From Sphingobium sp. Z007 (GTDB taxonomy: Bacteria > Pseudomonadota > Alphaproteobacteria > Sphingomonadales > Sphingomonadaceae), in contig NZ_FBXK01000005.1 in NCBI RefSeq assembly GCF_900013425.1, positions 992,001 to 1,056,000 on the forward strand: a DNA stretch of 64,000 nucleotides. Direction: 5' to 3'. A program made the position numbers and the translations under genes. Positions 25,764 through 34,312 of the stretch are shown one piece after another. The stretch's first letter is position 1; the number at the start of each line of letters is the position of its first letter. The notes below the pieces were generated by a model that did not search any database, was not told where the DNA came from, and was given only the letters and a program-made list of their open reading frames with translations.

Positions 25764-27215
25764 TCAGGCCGTCGCCAGCGCCACCATGGCGTCGATGTCG
25801 GCATGCTTTTCCAGTAGCGCGGCCACTTCGTCCAAGGCGTCCTCGACCGACTGGTCATAGTCGACGCCCGCCGACGCGCCGCCCAACCGCCGCACCAGCG
25901 CATCGCGCAGCGCCGCACTGGCCAGCAGGCCATGGACATAGCTGCCCATCACGAGGCCGTCGCGGCTGATCGCGCCATCCGGGCGCGCGCCGTCGATCAG
26001 GGCGAAGGGGCGGGCGCAATCCGGGCCTTTGGTAACGCCCATATGCATTTCATAGCCGGTGAAATCGGCATCGAGCGCACGGCCGCGCACCTGCGCCAGC
26101 ATCTTGGCGCCAGACAGGCGGGTTTCTATGTCGAGCAGCCCCAGCCCCGCGACCGACCCGGCTGGTCCCTCCAGGCCTTCGGGATCAGCGATCGTGCGCC
26201 CCAGCATCTGATAGCCGCCGCACAGGCCCAGCACCGCGCCGCCGCGCCGGTGATGGGCGCGGATGTCGATGTCCCAACCCTGCGCGACCATGGCGCGCAT
26301 GTCGGCGACCGTGGCCTTCGATCCCGGCAGGATCACCAGCGCCGCATCGCCGGGGATCGCCTGGCCCGGTCCGATCATGCGCAGATCGACGCCCGGCTCC
26401 AGCTTGAGCGGGTCGAGATCGTCGAAGTTGGAGATGCGCGGCAGTACCGGGCAGGCGACGACCAGCGGCGCGGCGGTCGAGAAGGTCCGCCGTTCCAGCA
26501 CCACCGCGTCTTCGCTGGGTAGCCGCGCGACTGCGTTCAGCCAGGGCACCACGCCAAAGCCGCGCCAGCCCGACAGCGTTTCGATCTGGGCATAGCCATC
26601 CTCGAACAGCGCCGGGTCGCCGCGAAATTTGTTGATGAGGAAGCCCCGGATCATCGCCGCGTCGTCGGGGTCGATCACCGCGCGGGTGCCGACCACGGCC
26701 GCGATCACGCCGCCCCGGTCGATGTCGCCGACCAGTATGACGGGCACATTGGCCACGCGGGCGAAACCCATATTGGCGATATCGCCGCTGCGCAGGTTGA
26801 TCTCCGCCGGCGATCCGGCCCCTTCGACCACCACGATGTCACACTGGTCGCGCAGCCGTTCATAGCTTTCCAGCACGGCGCCCAGCAACGCCCCCCGCGC
26901 GCTGCGGAAATTGCCCGATCCCAGCGTGCCGCGCACCTGGCCATGGACGATCAGTTGGGAGGTGCGGTCGGCCTGCGGCTTGAGCAGCACCGGGTTCATG
27001 TCGGTATGGGGCGGCACGCCGCAGGCGATCGCCTGCAACGCCTGCGCTCGGCCGATCTCGCCGCCATCGCTGGTGACGGCGGCATTGTTCGACATATTCT
27101 GTGGCTTGAATGGGCGGACCCGATAGCCCCGGCGCAGCAGCGCCCGGCATAGCCCCGCCACCAGCACCGATTTGCCGACGTCCGATCCGGTTCCCTGCAA
27201 CATGATAGCGCCCAT
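25764..27215 (-). CDS. cobQ: Cobyric acid synthase
   Basis: 483 aa. Amidates four carboxyl groups (b, d, e, g) of adenosylcobyrinic acid a,c-diamide using glutamine and ATP in cobalamin synthesis. The N-terminal P-loop synthetase domain has MLQGTGSDVGKS and FKPQNMSNNA; the C-terminal glutamine amidotransferase domain has the nucleophile loop VLGLCGGYQMLG and a catalytic His in MGSYVHGLLAS. No other cobalamin genes lie in this window, so it belongs to a dispersed pathway or supports salvage. It is oriented toward the tRNA pair. Confidence 0.96.
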   Translation of the reverse strand: MGAIMLQGTGSDVGKSVLVAGLCRALLRRGYRVRPFKPQNMSNNAAVTSDGGEIGRAQALQAIACGVPPHTDMNPVLLKPQADRTSQLIVHGQVRGTLGSGNFRSARGALLGAVLESYERLRDQCDIVVVEGAGSPAEINLRSGDIANMGFARVANVPVILVGDIDRGGVIAAVVGTRAVIDPDDAAMIRGFLINKFRGDPALFEDGYAQIETLSGWRGFGVVPWLNAVARLPSEDAVVLERRTFSTAAPLVVACPVLPRISNFDDLDPLKLEPGVDLRMIGPGQAIPGDAALVILPGSKATVADMRAMVAQGWDIDIRAHHRRGGAVLGLCGGYQMLGRTIADPEGLEGPAGSVAGLGLLDIETRLSGAKMLAQVRGRALDADFTGYEMHMGVTKGPDCARPFALIDGARPDGAISRDGLVMGSYVHGLLASAALRDALVRRLGGASAGVDYDQSVEDALDEVAALLEKHADIDAMVALATA

Positions 27216-27254
27216 GGATCGCTCCTGACGGCGGAGTGCCGCCAGCGCAAGGGG

Positions 27255-28880
27255 TCAGGCGACGATCGCCGCCATGCCGCATCGGCGTTGATGCACGCGC
27301 ACCTCCGCCGAACCGACCCGGACGCCCAGCGTGGCGGTGACGCTGTTGATGATGCCATCCAGCAGCGGGGCGGTGGTGCCCAGCACAGTGCCGACCAGCG
27401 GGCTAAGCGGGCTGTTGCCGATGGTGATGCCCAGCAGCGACACCTGAATCTGGGTCTGGCCCGCCAGACTGGCGGCGATGCCCTGGGTCAGATCCTGGGT
27501 GCTCACGGTCTTGGCCTGCCGGGCGCTGATCTCCGATGGCGAGAAATGCACATCGCGGGCCTGGACGCCGCCCAGGCTGATATTGGCATAGCCTGTGACG
27601 CGCGTGCCCAGCACCTGCGCCAGCACGGCGGCGCGCGGATTGGCGGGGATGGCGAAATTGGTGAGCGCATTGACATCGACGTCGCCGAGCGCCGCCGTGC
27701 CGACCGAGGGCGTGACCGCCAGCGTGACGCCGCCATTGGGGCCGCATTGAATGTCCGACAGGCGCGCTTCCGCCGCCGCCAGTTCGATATAAAGCGGCAC
27801 GCGCACGGAGGCGATGCCGGACAGGGCGGTGGCGACGCTGCTTTCCAGGTAGATGCGTGTCTGGGCCGTGCGGAGCACCACGTCGCGCTTGGCGGTGATG
27901 CTCATCAGCGGGGATCGGGCTTGCCCTTCGCCTGTCACCAGCATCAGGCGAGTGCTGCTGAGGCCGGGCACCGTGACGCGCAGGTCCATCGGCACCGCTG
28001 TTCCCGACGGCGGGCTGAGCACCATGCGCAGCATGGAGAAGGCGTCGAGCAGGATATTGGGTTGGCCGGTGGCGGTGGCCGCGCCACGCATCGGGCCAAG
28101 ATCGACAATGTCGCTGAGGCGGACGGAGCGCCCGGGAATGCGGCTGGACAGCGCCAGCAGCGTGGCGGCGGCGGGGCTTGACCCGGCGCTGTCCGCCATC
28201 GCGCCCAACAAGTCGGACAGCGGAATTTCGCGGTCGAACAGGGCGCCATAGGCCTCCCCATCGCGACCGGTTCGCACCCGCAGCGCATCGGCGATGCCCA
28301 GCAGGTCGAGATTGGCGCTGGCCAGTCCATTATAATCCATCACCGACAGGTTGAGTTCGGTCCCGGCCAGGTTGGACAGCAGCATGTTGGGCAGTCCGCC
28401 GCTGAGCGAAGCGAGCCCGGTGCCGAGCGAAAAGGCGGCGGCGTCGGTGCGGGCGGCGGTGGCGCGGGCGGAGAGGTCTATGCCGTCGCGCCCGACCAGC
28501 AATCGAGCGAAGAACAAGGGCGCGCGGCGGCGCACTTCCACCCGCATTGCGCCACCATTGGGATCGCCCGCGCGGAAACGCTGGTCCATCGGGAGGGACG
28601 CATCGGCGGCATAGCTGCCGCTGTCGAACGACGCGAGGGCGGCGCCGTTGATGCCGCTCCGCTCGACCAGTTGTTCGGCCGCCGTGCGACCGCCATCGGC
28701 CGCCGCCAGTGCAGCGGCGTCCGCCACGCCCTGCAACTGGCGACGGGCCAGATAGACCGAGCCGAGATCGACCGCGACAGTGGCGGCGCCCGCCAGCATG
28801 AACAGCGAGCCGGCCAGGATGAAGGTCACGCCGCCGCGCTTGTCCCGCGCCACCGCCCGGCCGAAGCGCGCGCCAGTCAT
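27255..28880 (-). CDS. tadG: TadG-like pilus-assembly / DUF2134 protein
   Basis: 541 aa. The N-terminus DKRGGVTFILAGSLFMLAGAATVAVDLG is the TadG-type signal/transmembrane segment, followed by YLARRQLQGVADAAALAAA, typical of TadG and related Flp-pilus-associated proteins. The long remainder is extracytoplasmic and has no von Willebrand MIDAS motif that I can see. Family members are linked to Flp (tight adherence) pili. It overlaps tadE by four bases. No tadA, tadB or cpa genes are in the window, so a pilus role rests on the family only. Confidence 0.85.
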   Translation of the reverse strand: MTGARFGRAVARDKRGGVTFILAGSLFMLAGAATVAVDLGSVYLARRQLQGVADAAALAAADGGRTAAEQLVERSGINGAALASFDSGSYAADASLPMDQRFRAGDPNGGAMRVEVRRRAPLFFARLLVGRDGIDLSARATAARTDAAAFSLGTGLASLSGGLPNMLLSNLAGTELNLSVMDYNGLASANLDLLGIADALRVRTGRDGEAYGALFDREIPLSDLLGAMADSAGSSPAAATLLALSSRIPGRSVRLSDIVDLGPMRGAATATGQPNILLDAFSMLRMVLSPPSGTAVPMDLRVTVPGLSSTRLMLVTGEGQARSPLMSITAKRDVVLRTAQTRIYLESSVATALSGIASVRVPLYIELAAAEARLSDIQCGPNGGVTLAVTPSVGTAALGDVDVNALTNFAIPANPRAAVLAQVLGTRVTGYANISLGGVQARDVHFSPSEISARQAKTVSTQDLTQGIAASLAGQTQIQVSLLGITIGNSPLSPLVGTVLGTTAPLLDGIINSVTATLGVRVGSAEVRVHQRRCGMAAIVA

Positions 28881-29335
28881 TGGCTGGCGATCCGCACGAC
28901 GGCGCTGCGTTCCAGCACATTGCCCGGCATCGGGATGGGCATCGCCGAGAAGAGCGGCGCATTGGAGAGGGTGTAGCGCAGCGTCACGGTATAATAGCCG
29001 CTGCTTTCGCCGGTTGTAACGCCGATCGTCTGGGCGGCGGGTGCGGGGAAGGCAGTGCGCGCCGCAACGACGCTCTGGTCGACCAGGGTGCGCCGTTCGG
29101 TCGCGTTCAGCCCGGCCACCGATGCACGCGCCGCGTCATTGGCGGCCTGCTGCAGGCTGTGGGCGGTCATGAACCAACTTCCATAGGCCAATATGCCCAT
29201 CAGCAGCAGGATGAGCAGCGGCAGGGCGAAGGCCGCCTCGATCAGGCTGCTGCCGGCCTCATGGCGCAGCAGCGCGGCCAGCGGTCGGCGCGATCGGGCG
29301 GAGGAGCGGGCGCTATCGTAAGACATGAGGGCCAT
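28877..29335 (-). CDS. tadE: TadE family pseudopilin-like protein
   Basis: 152 aa. A basic N-terminus is followed by GSSLIEAAFALPLLILLLMG, the TadE segment with the conserved Glu in a pilin-like hydrophobic helix, then an extracytoplasmic domain. TadE-like proteins are minor pseudopilins or assembly factors of Flp pili. It precedes tadG with an ATGA overlap. The start may be the second ATG (29326), because no good ribosome site is seen before 29335. Confidence 0.88.
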   Translation of the reverse strand: MALMSYDSARSSARSRRPLAALLRHEAGSSLIEAAFALPLLILLLMGILAYGSWFMTAHSLQQAANDAARASVAGLNATERRTLVDQSVVAARTAFPAPAAQTIGVTTGESSGYYTVTLRYTLSNAPLFSAMPIPMPGNVLERSAVVRIASQ

Positions 29336-29496
29336 GCTAGGGCGCGTGGTTCAATATCGGGTTGGCCTTGCCGCCTACGCCGTTGACGGGTTTTACATAA
29401 AGGGCGGCCGCATCGGATGAGCGAAAACCGACCTTTCCGGTAAATCTTGCACTGGTCTGCCCAGCATCCTCCGAAATGGACGTTGTTGCCGCTAAT

Positions 29497-30381
29497 CTAG
29501 GCGGTGGACGATGGGGTTATGACGATCACCGCGCCTTCCGTACCGTAAATGCCGTGCAACCGGGCGATCGCCGCGTCGATCGGCGCTATCGTCCCGTCAT
29601 TGGTGAGCAACTGGGTGGGAAAGCGCATGTCGCCCTCGCCGCGCAGCACCCGCTCCATCTGCTCGCGGAAATGCGGGCGGGCGGGCAAGGCGACCAGGTC
29701 CGCGACCGGCGCATCGGCCAGTCTTTCCGCGGTCAGGCCCACCATCGCGCAGAAGCTGTCGTTCACGACATCGATAAAGCCGCGCATCGACACTCGGACA
29801 TAGCCGACCCCGCCATGGACGCCCATCGCTTTCAGGATCGCCGATTTGACGTCGGCCAGCCGGTGGCGCTGCATGTCGGCCGTGATGTCCCGCAGCAGCA
29901 GCGCGACGCCGCCAGCGAAGGGGAAAGTCTGGACATGCAGCCAGACATCGTCGCGAAAGGGGGAGGTAATGTCCGCTGCGCTCGCCTCGCCAGACGCCAG
30001 GCTGTGGCGGATATGCGCCTCCGTCAGCGTGCCAGCCAATTCGGGAAAGGCGTCCCACAGAGACTGTCCCTCCAAATGGCGGTCCCACCGCTTGGCCATC
30101 GCCAGCGCCACGCCGTTGATATAGTCGATGGTCAAGTCAGCGCGGCACAGGACCAATCCCTGATGGATGCGCGCCGCCAGTTCGAAGGTGCGGTCGGGCG
30201 CGCTTGTGTCCTCATCCCCCACCGTCATTGTGCGAAAACGGTCCAGCCCCATGAATATATGGGTTTCCCGGCCATGATGCGTCACCATCACCGGCTCGTG
30301 CGATCCGACTTCGCGCCAATGGGCAAAATTGCGCACCAGTTCGGCGGCGGGCACGCTGCGCCTGCGTCGATCGTCCAGCAT
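29497..30381 (-). CDS. Phd/YefM-like domain fused to two PAS domains
   Basis: 294 aa from the ATG at 30381 (30479 and beyond is frame-open but belongs to the preceding gene's region). Residues about 9-50 (SVPAAELVRNFAHWREV, then EPVMVTHHGRETHIFMGLDRF) follow the Phd/YefM antitoxin pattern: alternating SxxE..xxF....., 'epv.vT..Gr', then a strand and 'D.F'. Two PAS-like domains follow, at about 65-170 (GLVLCRADLTIDYING, WDAFPELAG, LLLRDITADMQ) and about 180-290 (GVGYVRVSMRGFIDVVNDSFCAMVG). No kinase, GGDEF or other output domain is present, so a DNA-binding one-component sensor is the simplest reading. The ligand is unknown and there is no toxin gene nearby. Confidence 0.8.
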   Translation of the reverse strand: MLDDRRRRSVPAAELVRNFAHWREVGSHEPVMVTHHGRETHIFMGLDRFRTMTVGDEDTSAPDRTFELAARIHQGLVLCRADLTIDYINGVALAMAKRWDRHLEGQSLWDAFPELAGTLTEAHIRHSLASGEASAADITSPFRDDVWLHVQTFPFAGGVALLLRDITADMQRHRLADVKSAILKAMGVHGGVGYVRVSMRGFIDVVNDSFCAMVGLTAERLADAPVADLVALPARPHFREQMERVLRGEGDMRFPTQLLTNDGTIAPIDAAIARLHGIYGTEGAVIVITPSSTA

Positions 30382-30476
30382 CCTGTCGGCACTCCGTTGT
30401 CGTGACGGAGGCAGGATATCGCACAGTCGGCTGTGATGGTTGTCGAGTTCGATCCATTTCGGAACGAGGGCGGGCG

Positions 30477-30692
30477 TTACATGCCGCGCTGATAGTCGAG
30501 CGCGTCGAGGATCTTGCCGCCCGCCATGAAGACTGCGCCTGAACAGGCCAGCGCCAGCAGATGGCCGCCGGCGCCGGGATATTGCTGCATATACACATGG
30601 CCGCGTTCGGCCGCGCCCAGCGCGAGGGCATAGATCACCAGGAACGCCTCGAACTTGGTCTTGATGATGAAGAGGCTCTTGATCCGTTCCAT
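30477..30692 (-). CDS. Small conserved membrane protein (71 aa)
   Basis: 71 aa beginning MERIKSLFIIKTKFEAFLVIYALALGAAERG, with one clear N-terminal hydrophobic helix (about 15-30) and a second weaker one (LLALACSGAVFMAGGKIL). Codon usage matches neighbours and a GGATGGA-like site precedes the ATG. It starts 29 bp after astB on the same strand, so it may be the last gene of the ast transcript, or may link it to the PAS gene 95 bp further on. The function is not known. Confidence 0.72.
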   Translation of the reverse strand: MERIKSLFIIKTKFEAFLVIYALALGAAERGHVYMQQYPGAGGHLLALACSGAVFMAGGKILDALDYQRGM

Positions 30693-30721
30693 GTCGATTC
30701 CATCCGGCGTTGCCCCCGCCG

Positions 30722-31981
30722 TCAGGGCGAAAGATCGCCCGACAGCTGCAAATGGTCAACAAGCGTTAACCATGATTGCTCGATCCGGGCAATCAGCCGT
30801 GTGTCGCTCAAATCCTGGGGTGCGATCGATTCTGGCCAATATTGGGACACGATCTGCGCAATATTATCCAGCTGCGCCTCGTCCACCAGGAAGCGGGGAT
30901 CAATGTCGAGCGGATCGGCGACGACGCGCAGGCGCAGGCAGGCGGGGCCGCCGCCATTGGCCATGGACTGACGCACATCGACGGGCACGAGGCGGCGGAT
31001 CGGGCCATTGCCCGCGATCATCTGCTCCAGCCAGGTCCAGACCGCGGGCGTTTCCTGTGCCTCGGTCGGCAGGATCAGCGCCATCCCGCCGTAGGGCAGG
31101 GTGACGAGCTGCGCATTGAACAGATAGGATTTGATCGCATCGGCCAGGCTGACCGCGCTGGCGGGCACCTCTACGATTTCGACGCAGGGCAAGGCGGCGC
31201 GCAGATCAGCGTAGAACGCGTGCTTGTCGGCGAAGGCCTGTTCATGGGTGAAGAGCACGCGCTCGTTCGCCACGGCGACGACGTCATTGTGGAAGGCGCC
31301 CGCGGCGATCGCGGCTTCGGATTGCTCCACGAACAAAGTGCGGGCCGCGTCGAGGCCGTGGATGCGGGCGACCGCCTTGCTCGCCTCCATATGCTGGCGG
31401 GCGGGGAAGGCGCCGCCCGACCGGCCATAGACGAACACCTCCACCCCCGGTTGGTCGTGGCGCTCCGCCAGGCGCATATGATTGGCCGCGCCCTCGTCGC
31501 CGAACGGCGCGGGGATGGGGCCGTGCACGGCAAAGGCGCTGCTGTCGGAAAAGGCGATGCGCAATTGCGCCAGCGTCTGGGGCCATTCATGGCTGCGATG
31601 CGGCATGGTGACCAGGTTGGCGACGGTCAGGTGGGTGCGGCCGTCCGCCGTATCGCTGGCGGGCGAAACCGTGGCGGCATTGGCCGCCCACATGGAGGAG
31701 GCGGACATGGCCGCCGCCCGGATATGCGGATCAGCGTCGCCGACATCGGTGCCCAGTTTGGTCAGCCAGGCGACGTCGGGCCGCCATTGCGGCAGGAAGA
31801 TACCCTGCGCCAGGCCCAGGCGGATATTGCCGCGCATCTTTTCCAGCCCCTGGAGCGCCGCAGCACGCGGATGCGCCACCGCGCCCGCATTGCGCGCGGA
31901 GGCGAGGTTGCCGAGGCTGAGGCCCGCATAATTGTGGCTGGGACCGATGATCCCGTCGAAATTGATTTCCCTGACGCTCAT
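30722..31981 (-). CDS. astB: N-succinylarginine dihydrolase
   Basis: 419 aa. Second step of the arginine succinyltransferase (AST) pathway: N2-succinylarginine to N2-succinylornithine, two ammonia and CO2. The family signatures are NFDGIIGPSHNYAGLSLGN at the start and NGGGPACLRLRVV near the C-terminus, where the Cys is the catalytic nucleophile. Its start overlaps the astA stop as ATGA, so it is translated with astA. The length is normal. Confidence 0.97.
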   Translation of the reverse strand: MSVREINFDGIIGPSHNYAGLSLGNLASARNAGAVAHPRAAALQGLEKMRGNIRLGLAQGIFLPQWRPDVAWLTKLGTDVGDADPHIRAAAMSASSMWAANAATVSPASDTADGRTHLTVANLVTMPHRSHEWPQTLAQLRIAFSDSSAFAVHGPIPAPFGDEGAANHMRLAERHDQPGVEVFVYGRSGGAFPARQHMEASKAVARIHGLDAARTLFVEQSEAAIAAGAFHNDVVAVANERVLFTHEQAFADKHAFYADLRAALPCVEIVEVPASAVSLADAIKSYLFNAQLVTLPYGGMALILPTEAQETPAVWTWLEQMIAGNGPIRRLVPVDVRQSMANGGGPACLRLRVVADPLDIDPRFLVDEAQLDNIAQIVSQYWPESIAPQDLSDTRLIARIEQSWLTLVDHLQLSGDLSP

Positions 31982-32997
31982 GCCCGCCCTGCCATGGTGA
32001 AGGAACCGCCGATATCGAGGCCGATGCGCGCCGCGCTGGCTGCATCCATCGAGACTGCGCCGTTGTCATCTTCCTGCACGAAGCCCCAGGTGCAGCGATA
32101 ATCGGCCAGTTGGCCGGTGGCGATCAGCATCTTGTCCCCGCCTTTTTCGTGGGTGGCGGACAGGGTGACGTCGCGCGCCGCCGCGATCGTTTTCAACTGG
32201 TCGACCTGCCCGACCATGGTGGGGCCGCCATCGAAGATATCGACATAGCCGGCATTGTCGAACCCCTCCGTCTCCAGCATCCGCATAGCCGCGCGGCCAT
32301 TGGGGTGGGGCAGGCCGATGACGGCGCGGGCGCTGTCGGTCAGCATCGCGGTGTAGATGGGCGTCTTGGGCATCAGGTCGGCGATGAACTGGTTGCCGTT
32401 CACCGCGTTGAATTCGTCCGCTTCCTGGAAACTCATGCCGAAGAATCGCCCGGCCAGACCGTCCCAAAAGGGCGATCCGCCCGCTTCGTCGATGACGCCG
32501 CGCAATTCGGCGATCACCTTGTCGCCAAAGCGCGCGCGATGGCTGCGGATATAGAGATAGCGGCTGCGTGCCAGCAACAGCCCCAGTCCCTCGGCCCGCT
32601 CGCGCGGGTGAAGGAACAAGCCGCCGACCTCGACCGATCCTTCGAGATCGGTAGTGAGCGAGAGCATCTGCGCGCGGAAGGTGCGGCCGAGTTCCCGGCT
32701 GTGCTGGGTCAGCGTGCCAAGGCGGTAGCTATAGAAGGGCCAGCTTTGCCCGACGGTCGAGAATATCTGGCAGGTGCCGCGGACCTGGCCCGTCTCGACA
32801 TTTTCCAGCACCATGACGATCAGTTCGTCCTTGATGCCTTCGCCCTCCCTTGCGAGCGCCTGTTCGGTGCGTTCCAGCTTGGCGGACAGTGCGGTGCGAT
32901 CGGGCGGCAGGTTGGTGAAGCCGCCGCCGGTCAGCTTCGCCATCTCATAGAGCGTCTGCAAATCGTCGGCGCGCGCTATGCGCATGATGAAGCTCAA
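31978..32997 (-). CDS. astA: Arginine N-succinyltransferase
   Basis: 339 aa. First enzyme of the AST pathway, moving succinyl from succinyl-CoA to arginine. IMRIARADDLQTLYEMAKLTG and FLHPRERAEGLGLLLARSRYLYI are AstA-typical GNAT-fold segments, with FDGGPTMVGQ toward the end. It lies between the M20 hydrolase and astB, with four-base overlaps at both junctions, so the three form one translationally coupled operon. Genes for the aminotransferase and dehydrogenase steps (astC, astD) are not present here. Confidence 0.97.
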   Translation of the reverse strand: MSFIMRIARADDLQTLYEMAKLTGGGFTNLPPDRTALSAKLERTEQALAREGEGIKDELIVMVLENVETGQVRGTCQIFSTVGQSWPFYSYRLGTLTQHSRELGRTFRAQMLSLTTDLEGSVEVGGLFLHPRERAEGLGLLLARSRYLYIRSHRARFGDKVIAELRGVIDEAGGSPFWDGLAGRFFGMSFQEADEFNAVNGNQFIADLMPKTPIYTAMLTDSARAVIGLPHPNGRAAMRMLETEGFDNAGYVDIFDGGPTMVGQVDQLKTIAAARDVTLSATHEKGGDKMLIATGQLADYRCTWGFVQEDDNGAVSMDAASAARIGLDIGGSFTMAGRA

Positions 32998-34253
32998 GCG
33001 GTGATCCCCTCTCTTTTATATTGTCCCGGATCGAACTGGCCCGAATCGAACTGGCCCTGGGCGATCCGCCACAGCGCCAGCGCGGATAATTGCGCCCGTT
33101 CGGCTAGGCTGTCGGTCAGCAGAAATTCCGCGTCGCTATGGATGCTGCCGCCGCGCACGCCCATCGTGTCAACCACCGGCACGCCGCAGGCCGCGATATT
33201 ATTGCCGTCGCATACCCCGCCGGTATCGCGCCAGCGGATGTCGAGACTGAGGTCCGCGCCGCATTGCCGCACCAGCCCGAACAGCGCCTGCGCCTTGGCA
33301 TCCATCGGCTTTGGCGGGCGGCCAAAGCCGCCGTGCAGATGGAGGCTGACGTCATGGTCGCGCGCGACATCGGCCATGGCCCGGTCGATCAGGGCGCGGG
33401 CGGCGATCTCGTCTTCCGGTGTGCGCGGCCTGAAATTGACTCGCAGCACCGCATGGTCGGGCACGACATTGTTCGGGCTGCCGCCGTCGATCTTCGCAGG
33501 GTTGCAGGAAAAGCCTGCGCCGCTCCCGGCCTTCAGCCGTAGCGCCAGGTCGGCGGCGGCGAGCAGGGCGTTGCGACCGTCATCGGGATTGCGCCCGGCA
33601 TGGGCGCTCAGGCCCGTGACGATGATGGAGAAATTGCCGCTCCCCGCGCGTGCGCCGGCCAGCGTACCGTCGGGCAGGGCGGAGGGTTCATAAGTGAAGG
33701 CGGCCAACTTGCCCGCCGCCAGTTCGCGCAACAGACCGGCGGACGATGCGCTGCCGACTTCCTCGTCGCTGTTGATGACGACGTCATAGCCCAGCGTGGC
33801 GACCGCGTCCGACTCTTCGATGGCATGGAGCGCGGCCAGCATGACCGCGATCCCGCCCTTCATGTCGGCAACGCCGGGACCGTTGAGGACGCCCGGTTTC
33901 AGCCAGCGCTGCTGCTGGAAGGGGTGATCGATGGGAAACACCGTGTCCATATGGCCGGTCAGCAGCAGGCGTATGGGGGCGTCGGGGCGCACCGACAGAT
34001 GGAGATGGCGGCCATGGTCGATGACTTGGATGCGCCCGTCCGGCAATACGCTCTCGACCGGGACTGGATCGACCAGGCGGATCGCGCCTGGCAAGGCCGA
34101 AAAGGCGTCGGCCAGCACATCCGCCATTCGGGCGAGGCCGACCAGATTGCGCGATCCGCTGTTGATCGCCGCCCAATCCTGAGTCTGCGCCAGCATCGGC
34201 GCGGCCGCAGCGCGGTCCAGCAGCATCCGTTCCTGCGATGAAAAATCCCTCAT
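32994..34253 (-). CDS. M20 family metallohydrolase in the ast operon
   Basis: 419 aa from the ATG at 34253. A di-zinc M20/ArgE-like aminoacylase or carboxypeptidase: metal ligands are visible in LTGHMDTVFP, GPGVADMKGGIAV and INSDEEVGSAS (catalytic Glu pair), with SIHSDAEFL at the C-terminus. It is first in the operon with astA and astB, which suggests that it acts on a succinylated intermediate, for example as an N-succinylglutamate or succinylornithine hydrolase replacing AstE (an M14 enzyme). That is inference. The C-terminus has a short tandem repeat, GQFDSGQFDPGQY, encoded by 15-bp units. Confidence 0.88.
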   Translation of the reverse strand: MRDFSSQERMLLDRAAAAPMLAQTQDWAAINSGSRNLVGLARMADVLADAFSALPGAIRLVDPVPVESVLPDGRIQVIDHGRHLHLSVRPDAPIRLLLTGHMDTVFPIDHPFQQQRWLKPGVLNGPGVADMKGGIAVMLAALHAIEESDAVATLGYDVVINSDEEVGSASSAGLLRELAAGKLAAFTYEPSALPDGTLAGARAGSGNFSIIVTGLSAHAGRNPDDGRNALLAAADLALRLKAGSGAGFSCNPAKIDGGSPNNVVPDHAVLRVNFRPRTPEDEIAARALIDRAMADVARDHDVSLHLHGGFGRPPKPMDAKAQALFGLVRQCGADLSLDIRWRDTGGVCDGNNIAACGVPVVDTMGVRGGSIHSDAEFLLTDSLAERAQLSALALWRIAQGQFDSGQFDPGQYKREGITA

Positions 34254-34312
34254 CCGCCCTGATCTATCAGAGCGCCGCGCGCGTCTCCACCCCCGCAATA
34301 AAATTGCGTGGT

